Part shown: one piece after another, positions 26,769 through 35,424 of the stretch
How positions within the stretch are numbered: the stretch's first letter is position 1
Layout: each line of letters starts with the position of its first letter
Source of the DNA: Clostridia bacterium
Lineage (GTDB): Bacteria; Bacillota; Clostridia; Lachnospirales; Anaerotignaceae
Direction: 5' to 3'
Length of the DNA: 64,000 nucleotides
NCBI GenBank assembly: GCA_910575055.1
Contig: CAJTDC010000007.1
Coordinates: 57,945-121,944, forward strand
Position numbers and translations under genes: made by a program
The notes under the pieces: model-generated
Databases searched by the model: none
What the model saw: the letters and a program-made list of their open reading frames with translations, nothing else
What the model was told of the DNA's origin: nothing

Positions 26769-26832
26769 CATAATCATAATAGTACTTGGAATATATTGAA
26801 AAAGAAAATATGATATTTTAGGAGGTATTATT

Positions 26833-27624
26833 ATGAGAATAATAAAATCTATAGTTGTAACAAAGAAAAAAATTTTTTGTATATTAGGAGGTATCGCAGC
26901 ACTTGCATTGTCTGCACATATGATTTCACCAACGGTACAATCCGTTTTTCATATTGCAGAGGCAGAAAGAAAATTACCTATTTATTGTGTAGATACTCCC
27001 GAAAAAAAAGTTTCTATTAGTTTTGATGCAGCGTGGGGAGCAGATGACACAGATGAACTTTTAAGAATATTAAATGAAAATGATGTAAAAACTACATTTT
27101 TTATGTGTGGTTATTGGGTAGATAACTATCCAGAAGAAGTAAAAAAAATTGCAGAAGCAGGGCATGATTTAGGAAACCACTCTGCAACACATCCCCATAT
27201 GAGTCAGCTTACAAAAGAACAAATTAAACAAGAATTACAAACAGCACATCAAAAAGTGAAAGATTTAACAGGCACAGATATGGAACTATTTCGTCCTCCT
27301 TTTGGAGAATATGATAATAAAACAATAGAAGCTGCACAAGAAACAGGATATTATACAATACAATGGGACGTAGATAGTCTTGATTGGAAAGAATTAGGAG
27401 CAGAACATGAAATAAATCAAGTATTAAATCATAAACATTTGGGAAATGGTTCTATTATATTATTTCATAATGATGCAAAATATACACCTCAAGTTTTAGA
27501 TAGTATTATAAAAGGATTAAAACAAAAAGGATATGAAATTGTACCAATTTCTGAAATTATAATTAGAGATAATTATGAAATAGACCACGAAGGAAGACAA
27601 AAACAAAAATCTTCTGACAATTAA
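26833..27624 (+). CDS. Polysaccharide deacetylase, PdaB-like
   Basis: 263 residues with an N-terminal uncleaved anchor (ILGGIAALALSAHMI) and a NodB catalytic domain from about 55. The catalytic base is in SFDAAWGADDT (first Asp, with a Trp-rich variant of the TFDDG motif), the metal histidines in GNHSATHPH, and the arginine in FRPPFGEYD. The closing motif IILFHNDAKYTPQVLDSII is typical of PdaB-type sporulation deacetylases, which modify spore cortex or cell wall peptidoglycan. ATG follows TTAGGAGG. Confidence 0.88.
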   Translation: MRIIKSIVVTKKKIFCILGGIAALALSAHMISPTVQSVFHIAEAERKLPIYCVDTPEKKVSISFDAAWGADDTDELLRILNENDVKTTFFMCGYWVDNYPEEVKKIAEAGHDLGNHSATHPHMSQLTKEQIKQELQTAHQKVKDLTGTDMELFRPPFGEYDNKTIEAAQETGYYTIQWDVDSLDWKELGAEHEINQVLNHKHLGNGSIILFHNDAKYTPQVLDSIIKGLKQKGYEIVPISEIIIRDNYEIDHEGRQKQKSSDN

Positions 27625-27697
27625 TAATAAAATATATTGCTTTCTACTTGTAAAATACATACAATAAGAGAAATAATATATATAAGGGAGTGTTATT

Positions 27698-29311
27698 TTG
27701 GAATTAAAATTTGATAGTCAAAAATATATGTATTCATCAATAAGGAAAGTAGTATATGGTAAAAAAGGTATGGTCTGTACTTCTCAGCCTCTTGCTGCAC
27801 AGGCTGGTTTAGATATACTTAAAAAAGGAGGAAATGCTATTGATGCAGCTATTGCAACAGCAGCCTGTTTAACAGTTGTAGAACCTACTTCAAATGGTTT
27901 AGGAAGTGATGCTTTTGCGCTGATATGGAAAAAAGGAAAATTATTAGGATTAAATGCTAGTGGTATGTCACCAAAACAAATTACAGTAGAAAAGATAAAA
28001 AAACAAGGCTATCAAAAAATGCCTCTTTTAGGTTGGCTTCCTGTTACTGTACCAGGTGCAGTAGGAGCGTGGGCAGAACTTTCTGAGAAATATGGAAAAT
28101 TGCCATTTGAAACGTTATTACAACCAGCAATTTCTTATGCAAAAGAAGGTTTTCCTGTTACACCTACTATTGCACGACTTTGGGAAAAATCTTTTCAAGT
28201 TTATAGTAAAGAGTGTAAAGAAACTGTATTTGATGAATGGTTTCGTATTTTTGCTCCAAAAGGGAGAGCACCTTTTGCAGGAGAGTTATGGAATGCTCCA
28301 TATCATGCTAAAACATTAGAAGAATTAGCTCAGACAAAATGTTCTTCTTTTTATAAAGGTGTATTAGCAGATAAAATAGATAATTTTTCAAAAACAACAG
28401 GAGGGTATTTAACAAAAGAGGATTTAAAAAATTATGTGCCTGAATGGGTAGAACCTATTTCTATCAATTACAAAGGGTATGATATTTGGGAGATACCTCC
28501 AAATGGCCATGGTATTGTAGCATTAATGGCATTAAATATAATAAGTGGATTTGATATAAAATATAGGGAATGTGCTGATACCTATCATAAACAAATAGAA
28601 GCTATGAAGTTAGCGTTTGAAGATGGAAAGAGATATATTAGTGACAAACGCTTTATGAAAGTTACAACAGAACAACTTCTTTCTACTCAGTATGCTGAAA
28701 AAAGACGACAAGAAATAGGGGAAAAAGCAATTATTCCAAAATATGGAAATCCTTATTGTGGTGGTACAGTATATCTTTGTACTGCAGATGAAGAAGGTAA
28801 TATGGTTTCTTACATTCAAAGTAATTATGAAGGTTTTGGCTCTGCTATTGTAATACCAGATACAGGTATTGCATTACATGATAGAGGTGCTAATTTTTCA
28901 TTAGATGAAACAATGGAAAATTGCATTGCTCCTTGTAAAAAACCTTATCACACAATTATTCCCGGATTTTTAACAAAAAATGGAGAAGCAGTAGGAGCTT
29001 TTGGTGTTATGGGAGGTTTTATGCAGCCACAAGGTCATATGCAAACAATTATGAATTTAATTGATTTTCATATGAACCCTCAGGAGGCTTTAGATGCACC
29101 TAGATGGCAATGGTTAGATGGCAAAAAAATAGCTTTAGAAAGAACATTCCCTTATGCTATTACAGAGGAATTAGTACGAAAAGGACACGATATTTTAGTT
29201 GAAGCAGAAAATATAGAATTTGGTAGAGGACAAATTATATTACGTCAAAAAGATGGTGTTCTGGCTGGTGCAACAGAGCCTAGAGCAGATGGAACAGTTG
29301 CTGTTTGGTAA
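27698..29311 (+). CDS. ggt: Gamma-glutamyltransferase
   Basis: 537 residues, started by TTG 27698 with AAGGGAG upstream. It is a Ggt-type Ntn hydrolase: GGNAIDAAIATAACLTVVEPTSNGLGSDAF, then the autoprocessing site at GGTVYLCTADEEGNMVSYIQS, where the threonine after GG becomes the nucleophile. It lacks a signal peptide, unlike the periplasmic enzymes, so it may be cytosolic like the YwrD group. Likely role: transfer or hydrolysis of gamma-glutamyl compounds. The residue GGMMG-type motif reads GVMGGFMQPQGH. Confidence 0.92.
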   Translation: MELKFDSQKYMYSSIRKVVYGKKGMVCTSQPLAAQAGLDILKKGGNAIDAAIATAACLTVVEPTSNGLGSDAFALIWKKGKLLGLNASGMSPKQITVEKIKKQGYQKMPLLGWLPVTVPGAVGAWAELSEKYGKLPFETLLQPAISYAKEGFPVTPTIARLWEKSFQVYSKECKETVFDEWFRIFAPKGRAPFAGELWNAPYHAKTLEELAQTKCSSFYKGVLADKIDNFSKTTGGYLTKEDLKNYVPEWVEPISINYKGYDIWEIPPNGHGIVALMALNIISGFDIKYRECADTYHKQIEAMKLAFEDGKRYISDKRFMKVTTEQLLSTQYAEKRRQEIGEKAIIPKYGNPYCGGTVYLCTADEEGNMVSYIQSNYEGFGSAIVIPDTGIALHDRGANFSLDETMENCIAPCKKPYHTIIPGFLTKNGEAVGAFGVMGGFMQPQGHMQTIMNLIDFHMNPQEALDAPRWQWLDGKKIALERTFPYAITEELVRKGHDILVEAENIEFGRGQIILRQKDGVLAGATEPRADGTVAVW

Positions 29312-29372
29312 AAAGTGTGAAATAATTAATAAAAGCAATCATATACATAGTGGTATAGGAGGTGTATACCAT

Positions 29373-30380
29373 ATGGGTAAGTTTCTAAAAAAATGGGGCA
29401 TTATCATTTGTATTGCTTTTATAGCACTTGTAATATTTACAATAAAAACATATGGTGTTGTAGAACAAATTACATCAGATATGTTAGAAAATCCAAATAG
29501 CGAAAAAAATAAGCAAGATATTGCTAGAATTGTATTAAATGATACAGGAAGAAATGCAGTTTTTTCTCCTGACGAAGTATTAGAAATTACAGTATATCAA
29601 GGGGATTTGTTGGGAAATGGACAACAACAAGCAATAATTGCATTATCTTTTGGACTAAAAAATACAATTTTAGCAGCTTATACAAAAGATAAGCAAATAC
29701 AAAATTATACATATGTAGATGATGTAGGAGAATTTTTTGATGTAAGAGATGTTTTCTTTTTACCTTTGCATAGTGATGGTACAAATATTATGATTGTAAG
29801 AGAATATGCAAATCAAAATATAGGTGCTTATGAACGATCTTCTTTTTTAAAGGGTTTTATCTGGGACAACAAAAATCAAATGTTTCAAAATGTTTTAAAT
29901 ATACCAGAAGGAATTGAAGTTACGTGGAATGGTAGCTGGGATACTTCTGGAGAAGAACGTTGGCAAAAAATTGAAGAACGTTCTGAGTTTGCATCAGGAG
30001 AAAATAATGAAAATAATCCTACATTAAAATTAGTACAATATCAGGCATATAAAATTTCAGAAAGTACAGATAAAGATAATATTCCAGATGAAAGTACATT
30101 TCATACGGCAAAAAATCGTGTGGTAAATCAAACCTATTATTGGAGTGATACTTGGAAAAGATTTATACTTTCTGAAAAAAAAGATAAAGCAACAGGAGAA
30201 AGAGTTGCTGTAATAGAAGATTATTCTGCTTCTCCTTATGTTTTAGTGGAAGAATATAATAATATGGCAAATAATGTAGCAATACAAAGGCAAAATGGTA
30301 CTATAGAAATTGTACCAAGTAATGCACTTTGGGAATTAGATGGTACACAAGCACAAAGTACATTTTTTTGTTATGAATAA
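29373..30380 (+). CDS. Membrane-anchored unknown protein, paralogue of 18718
   Basis: 335 residues from ATG 29373 after AGGAGGTG. Residues 10-30 (WGIIICIAFIALVIFTIKTYG) form a signal anchor, so the rest faces outward. The body aligns with the soluble protein at 18718 and has the block VYQGDLLGNGQQQAIIALSF that resembles lipoprotein-type repeats seen after signal peptides. No enzymatic motif is visible. Function unknown. Confidence 0.75.
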   Translation: MGKFLKKWGIIICIAFIALVIFTIKTYGVVEQITSDMLENPNSEKNKQDIARIVLNDTGRNAVFSPDEVLEITVYQGDLLGNGQQQAIIALSFGLKNTILAAYTKDKQIQNYTYVDDVGEFFDVRDVFFLPLHSDGTNIMIVREYANQNIGAYERSSFLKGFIWDNKNQMFQNVLNIPEGIEVTWNGSWDTSGEERWQKIEERSEFASGENNENNPTLKLVQYQAYKISESTDKDNIPDESTFHTAKNRVVNQTYYWSDTWKRFILSEKKDKATGERVAVIEDYSASPYVLVEEYNNMANNVAIQRQNGTIEIVPSNALWELDGTQAQSTFFCYE

Positions 30381-30422
30381 AGTCATATACAAAAGGAAAT
30401 GGATATAGTATAATAAGAAATA

Positions 30423-30454
30423 AAAAGGAGTGGAAAAATCCATTCCTTTTATTT
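30423..30454 (+). terminator. Terminator
   Basis: AAAAGGAGTGGA / TCCATTCCTTTT with one G-U pair and a short T tail. Confidence 0.7.
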
Positions 30455-30478
30455 CAATAAAAGAAAGGATATATTACT

Positions 30479-31618
30479 ATGGAATTTCAAATTGGACCTA
30501 TTCGCCCACCAAGTGAGGCAAATAGTTTATTACTTCGTGTTACAGAAAACTGTCCTTGGAATAAATGTAAGTTTTGTATGTTATATAAAACAAAGCAATT
30601 TCATACAAGAACAGTAGAAGACATAAAAAAAGATATTGATGCTATGGCATATTATCGTGATGAAATACAAAAATATAATAATAATGGAAAATTAAATGTT
30701 TCAGCAATTCAGAAAGAATTTGATAAATTATCTACATCTAATGAAAAAGAATGTTATTATATGGTTTTTCACTGGATAACAGAAGGAAATTGTCATTCTA
30801 TATTTTTACAGGATGCGAATACACTTGTATTAAAAACAGAATGGCTGACAGAAATTATAACATACATTCGTCAAAAATTACCTGAAATACAACGTATTAC
30901 ATCTTATGGCAGGGCAGACACATTATGTCGAATAACACAAGAACAATTTTATCAATTAAAGTCGGCAGGACTAGATAGAATTCATTCAGGCTTTGAAACT
31001 GGTTCCGATGATGTTTTACAACTAATTGGAAAGGGAACAACTCAAAAACAACAAATTGATGGTGGAAAAAAAGCAAAAAAAGCTAGTATTGAATTATCTA
31101 TTTATTTTATGCCAGGTGCTGGTGGAAAAAAATATTCTGAAAAAAATGCTATTGAAACAGCAAATGTAATTAATGCTGTTAATCCAGACTTTGTAAGGTT
31201 AAGAACATTTGTTGTGAAAAGCGGTTCTCTTATGGAGGATTTAGTAAAGTCTGGAGAATTTGCAGAATGTAGTGATATACAAAAATTATTGGAAATTAAA
31301 ATGATGTTAGAACATATTCAAAATTGTAATGGCTATTTAGCAAGTGACCATATTATTAATTTGTTGCAAAATGTAAATGGCTATTTAGACAAAGACTTAA
31401 ATAATATGATAGATTATATTAACTCTTTTTTAATATTGCCTAGAAAAATACAACGAAAGTATCAAATTGCCAGAAGAATGGGATTTACAGGAGATTGGAC
31501 AATGATGGATAAATTAGATATACAGCATCAATATTCTATAGAGCAATATGAAAAAAATGTACCTGATGGAGAGCAATTTGAAAGTCTTTTAAAACAATAT
31601 ATGGATTTCTATATTTAA
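30479..31618 (+). CDS. Radical SAM protein
   Basis: 379 residues. The cluster motif near residue 24 is CPWNKCKFCMLY, i.e. C-x4-C-x2-C, a variant spacing seen in a group of radical SAM proteins beginning RPPSEANSLLLRVTENCPWN. SYGRADTL and DRIHSGFETGSDDVLQLIGKGTT match the SAM and barrel motifs of the Elp3/MiaB-like group. Substrate unknown. The gene is followed after 17 bp by a small cysteine-rich membrane protein. Confidence 0.85.
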   Translation: MEFQIGPIRPPSEANSLLLRVTENCPWNKCKFCMLYKTKQFHTRTVEDIKKDIDAMAYYRDEIQKYNNNGKLNVSAIQKEFDKLSTSNEKECYYMVFHWITEGNCHSIFLQDANTLVLKTEWLTEIITYIRQKLPEIQRITSYGRADTLCRITQEQFYQLKSAGLDRIHSGFETGSDDVLQLIGKGTTQKQQIDGGKKAKKASIELSIYFMPGAGGKKYSEKNAIETANVINAVNPDFVRLRTFVVKSGSLMEDLVKSGEFAECSDIQKLLEIKMMLEHIQNCNGYLASDHIINLLQNVNGYLDKDLNNMIDYINSFLILPRKIQRKYQIARRMGFTGDWTMMDKLDIQHQYSIEQYEKNVPDGEQFESLLKQYMDFYI

Positions 31619-31635
31619 TATAAAGGAGAAATAAT

Positions 31636-31797
31636 TTGGGAAATATTATTACAGTAATGATACTTCTTTTTTTAATATTTTGTGTAATACATTATCAATA
31701 TACTAAAAAAAAGAGAAAAAAACAAAATTGTGGAAAAGGATGTGTTCATTGTCCTTTTCATAATGATTGTCATAATAGTAAAAAAGGAGAACAATAA
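31636..31797 (+). CDS. FeoB-associated-type cysteine-rich small membrane protein
   Basis: 53 residues from TTG 31636, with AAAGGAG at 31622-31628. A single transmembrane helix (ITVMILLFLIFCVIHYQY) is followed by a lysine cluster and the cysteine motif CGKGCVHCPFHNDC. This is the pattern of the FeoB-associated Cys-rich membrane proteins, which are normally near iron transporters. No feo gene is in the window, so the association is by motif only. Confidence 0.75.
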   Translation: MGNIITVMILLFLIFCVIHYQYTKKKRKKQNCGKGCVHCPFHNDCHNSKKGEQ

Positions 31798-32011
31798 CAC
31801 AAATGTTTGGCATATTGATAAAGTCTATAAGCTAAGTTTCTACATTTGATTATGTTGTTAATGAAAAATATTTATTGATTTTTAACATAAAAATATTTTT
31901 TTAATAGACTAAAAATTGTAATATCTTTTTGTTTTCCATTTTTATTTTGAAAATATAGACAAAATATGATATACTTGTTTTAATAAAAACGATTGAAAAG
32001 AGATGAATTTT

Positions 32012-32728
32012 ATGAAATATGTTGTAGATATTCATACACATTCTGTCATTAGTCAACACGCATATAGTACTATAGATGAAAATGCAAGAGCAGCAAAACA
32101 AAAAGGACTAAAATTAATTGCTATGACAGACCATGCACCTGGTATGAAAAATACAGCTCCTAGGGCATTTTTTACAAATTATCATATTTTGCCGAATTTT
32201 TTACATGATGTAGAGATATTACATGGTGCAGAATTAAATATTATGGATTATGATGGTACAGTTGATTTACAAGAAGATATATTAAAAACATTAGATATTG
32301 CTATTGCTAGTTTACATCCTCCTTGTATTCCATTTGGTACAGAAGAAGAAAATACAAGAGCTTGTATAAAAGCTATGGAAAATCCATTTATTGATATATT
32401 AGGGCATCCAGGTGACCCTAGATATCCTATTGATGTAAAAAAAATTGTACAAACTTCAAAAGAAACAAAGTGCTTATTAGAAATTAATAATGCCTCTCTT
32501 GTTCCTAGCGGATTTAGAAAAGGAAGTGACATTATTATTGAGCAAATATTAATTAATGCTATGAAGTATGAAGTGCCTGTAGTATTAGGGAGTGATGCTC
32601 ATTTTTATATGCAAATAGGAGATTTTACATATTGTAATTCTCTTTTAGAAAAGGTTGGTTTTCCTGATGAATTAGTAGTAAATACTTCTACTGAGAAATT
32701 AAAAAAAGCATTGAAAAGAAACCAATAA
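32012..32728 (+). CDS. PHP-domain phosphatase, YcdX-like
   Basis: 238 residues from ATG 32012 (AAGAGA lies at 31996-32001; ATG 32003 is too near). Metal-binding motifs of the PHP fold are in order: DIHTHSVISQHAYS, MTDHAPGM, HGAELNI, DIAIASLHPPC, ILGHPGDPRY, EINNASL and GSDAHFYMQIGDF. YcdX proteins are phosphatases with trinuclear zinc; substrate unknown. Lies between two other monocistronic-looking genes. Confidence 0.92.
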   Translation: MKYVVDIHTHSVISQHAYSTIDENARAAKQKGLKLIAMTDHAPGMKNTAPRAFFTNYHILPNFLHDVEILHGAELNIMDYDGTVDLQEDILKTLDIAIASLHPPCIPFGTEEENTRACIKAMENPFIDILGHPGDPRYPIDVKKIVQTSKETKCLLEINNASLVPSGFRKGSDIIIEQILINAMKYEVPVVLGSDAHFYMQIGDFTYCNSLLEKVGFPDELVVNTSTEKLKKALKRNQ

Positions 32729-32799
32729 CTTCTTTACTTTAGCACTTTAGAATGTTACTATATAAATATAGAATAAACAAGTAAAGAAGGTGCATTTTA

Positions 32800-33111
32800 G
32801 TGAATATAAAAATTAAAAATCCGTCTACAGACAAACTATTTCAATATATTTTATCTATGGAAACAATAGAAGAATGTTATCAGCTTTTTGAAGATTTATG
32901 TACTGTTCATGAAATACATGCTATTGCACAACGTATGGAAGTAGCTGAAATGCTTGATAATAAATGTACTTATGTTGAAATTGCAGCAAAAACAGGTGCT
33001 TCTACTGCAACAATTAGTCGTGTAAATAGAGCTTTGACATATGGTACAGATGGATATAAATTAGCCATTAATCGTATCAAACAAAATGAAGAAAATAAAA
33101 CAATAAATTAA
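32800..33111 (+). CDS. TrpR-like regulator, YerC/YecD family
   Basis: 103 residues from GTG 32800 with AAAGAAGGTG. The protein has the helix-turn-helix of the Trp repressor superfamily: CTVHEIHAIAQRMEVAEMLDNKCTYVEIAAKTGASTATISRVNRAL. The block at about 35-85 is the family signature. In Bacillus yerC lies beside pcrA-ligA-type genes, as here (pcrA follows after a terminator). Its target is unknown. Confidence 0.9.
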   Translation: MNIKIKNPSTDKLFQYILSMETIEECYQLFEDLCTVHEIHAIAQRMEVAEMLDNKCTYVEIAAKTGASTATISRVNRALTYGTDGYKLAINRIKQNEENKTIN

Positions 33112-33118
33112 AAACAGA

Positions 33119-33149
33119 AGGGAGGTTATTCTGCCTTCCTCTTTTTTTG
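33119..33149 (+). terminator. Terminator after the YerC gene
   Basis: AGGGAGG / CCTTCCT with one G-U pair and a CTTTTTTTG tail. Confidence 0.6.
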
Positions 33150-33180
33150 TTTTTTAAACAGAATAGGAGAAATAAAAGTT

Positions 33181-35412
33181 ATGATAAATTTTACGCAATT
33201 AAATGATATGCAGCAAAAAGCTGTATTACAAATAGATGGACCTGTACTAATTTTAGCAGGTGCAGGTTCTGGAAAAACGGGAGCATTAACTGTTCGCATT
33301 GCTCATATGATTGAACAGGGAATTCGTCCGTGGAATATACTTGCTATTACATTTACAAATAAAGCTGCAAAAGAAATGAGAGAAAGAATTAACAAACTAA
33401 TAGGAGAAAATGCAAATGATGTTTGGGTAAGTACATTTCATTCTACTTGTGTTAGAATTTTAAGAAGTGAAATTCATCATATGGATTTTGACAATCATTT
33501 TTCTATTTATGATGCAGATGACCAAGAAAAGTTAATGAGAGAATGTTTTAAAAAATTAAATATTAGTTTAACAGATAAAGAATATTCTGTTAAGAGTGCT
33601 ATAGCTCGTATTAGTAAACAAAAAGAAGAATTAATTAGTTGGACAGACTATGCAGCAAAAATAGATAAAAATGATTTTAAAGAAGTACAAACTGCTAAGA
33701 TATATCAAATATATCAGTCTATGTTAAAAGAAAATAATGCACTTGATTTTGATGATTTGATTTATAAAACAGTATTGTTATTTCAGCAGCACCCAGAAGT
33801 TTTAGAAAAATATCAAAATCGTTTTCAATATATTATGGTAGATGAATATCAAGACACGAATACTGCTCAATATATATTAATTAAAATGCTAGCTAAAGGG
33901 CATAATAATATCTGTGTAGTAGGTGATGACGACCAAAGTATTTATGGTTGGCGTGGTGCTAATATTAGAAATATATTAGATTTTGAAAAAGATTTTGAGA
34001 AAGCAAAAGTTATTAAATTAGAACAAAATTATCGTTCTACAAAAACAATATTAGAAGCTGCAAATTCTGTTATTCATAATAATATTACAAGAAAAGATAA
34101 ATCACTTTGGACAAAAAATGAAATAGGAAATGTTATTCATATTTATAAGGCAGAAAATGAATATGATGAAAGTCGTTTTGTTTCAGAAAAAATAGAAGAA
34201 CTAAAAAGAAATGGAAAAAGTTATAATGAAATGGCTGTTTTATATCGTACAAATGTACAATCTCGTACGATTGAAGACCAACTTGTAAAAAAATCTATAC
34301 CCTATCATCTTTTTGGTGGTGTTCGTTTTTATGAAAGAAAAGAAATTAAAGATATTATTTGTTATTTAAAAGTATTATCTAATCCAGCAGATAGTATTGC
34401 ATTATTTAGAATTATCAATGTTCCCAAAAGGGGTATCGGTGATACTTCTATTGAAAAAGTAAATCATTTTGCAATAGAAAATGATATGACATTTTATGAA
34501 GCATTATCCCATTTAGATGAAATACCAGAATTGAAAACAAGAGCTAAAAAATTTCAAGATTTTTATGAATTAATAGAAAATTTAACAAAAGAAGCACAAC
34601 AGCTTTCTGTAATGGATTTAATTGATTGTATTTTAAAACGTTCAGGATATTTACAAGCATTAATAAATGAAGGTACAGATGAAGCATTAGCACGAATTGA
34701 AAATATAGATGAATTTATAAACAAAGCTGTAGAATATGAAAAACAAAATCCAGAAGGAGGACTTTCAGGATTTTTAGAAGATATTGCATTAGTAGCAGAT
34801 ATTGATAGTTATGAAGAAAATGATGGTAATGTTGCACTAATGACATTACACACTGCGAAAGGTTTAGAATTTAATTATGTATTTATAATTGGTATGGAAG
34901 AAAGAATTTTCCCTAGTTATCGCAGTGTTATGTATGGAGGAACAAAAGAAATAGAAGAAGAAAGACGTTTATGTTATGTAGGAATTACAAGAGCTAAGCA
35001 AGAACTATTTTTATCTTTTGCAAAAAGTAGAATGCAGCACGGCATTACACAATATAACACACCATCTCGTTTTTTAAATGAAATACCAGAAGAATTGATT
35101 GAAATGCCAGTACGTCCAATTTCTGCTGCAGCAAAAGAATATGCTTTAAAAACAAAAATGAGAATTAAACCAACATTTACAAAGCCCAATCCTTATGGTA
35201 TGGTGAAAACAAAAGTAGAAATTCCTTCTCCTAAAAATGTTGAAATTAATTTTAAAGAAGGGGATAAAGTACGTGCACCTAAATATGGTATTGGAATAGT
35301 AAAATCTATTTCTCCTGGTGGTGCTGATTTTGAAGTAGAAGTTTCTTTTGGAGAAAAGGGAATTAAAAAGTTTATGGCAGGACTTTCTAAATTGAAAAAA
35401 ATTGAAGAATAA
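33181..35412 (+). CDS. pcrA: PcrA, UvrD-family DNA helicase
   Basis: 743 residues. Superfamily 1A helicase motifs are in order: Q motif LNDMQQKAV, Walker A GAGSGKTGAL, motif Ia ITFTNKAAKEM, Walker B VDEYQDTN, VGDDDQSIYGWRGA, EQNYRST, and the C-terminal LMTLHTAKGLEF and CYVGITRAK. The end of the protein carries the KVEVSFGEKGIKKF-type RNA-polymerase interaction domain (GDKVRAPKYGIGIV). It unwinds DNA in repair and replication restart. ligA follows 12 bp later, the usual pair in Firmicutes. Confidence 0.97.
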   Translation: MINFTQLNDMQQKAVLQIDGPVLILAGAGSGKTGALTVRIAHMIEQGIRPWNILAITFTNKAAKEMRERINKLIGENANDVWVSTFHSTCVRILRSEIHHMDFDNHFSIYDADDQEKLMRECFKKLNISLTDKEYSVKSAIARISKQKEELISWTDYAAKIDKNDFKEVQTAKIYQIYQSMLKENNALDFDDLIYKTVLLFQQHPEVLEKYQNRFQYIMVDEYQDTNTAQYILIKMLAKGHNNICVVGDDDQSIYGWRGANIRNILDFEKDFEKAKVIKLEQNYRSTKTILEAANSVIHNNITRKDKSLWTKNEIGNVIHIYKAENEYDESRFVSEKIEELKRNGKSYNEMAVLYRTNVQSRTIEDQLVKKSIPYHLFGGVRFYERKEIKDIICYLKVLSNPADSIALFRIINVPKRGIGDTSIEKVNHFAIENDMTFYEALSHLDEIPELKTRAKKFQDFYELIENLTKEAQQLSVMDLIDCILKRSGYLQALINEGTDEALARIENIDEFINKAVEYEKQNPEGGLSGFLEDIALVADIDSYEENDGNVALMTLHTAKGLEFNYVFIIGMEERIFPSYRSVMYGGTKEIEEERRLCYVGITRAKQELFLSFAKSRMQHGITQYNTPSRFLNEIPEELIEMPVRPISAAAKEYALKTKMRIKPTFTKPNPYGMVKTKVEIPSPKNVEINFKEGDKVRAPKYGIGIVKSISPGGADFEVEVSFGEKGIKKFMAGLSKLKKIEE

Positions 35413-35424
35413 GGAGTTTTCATA

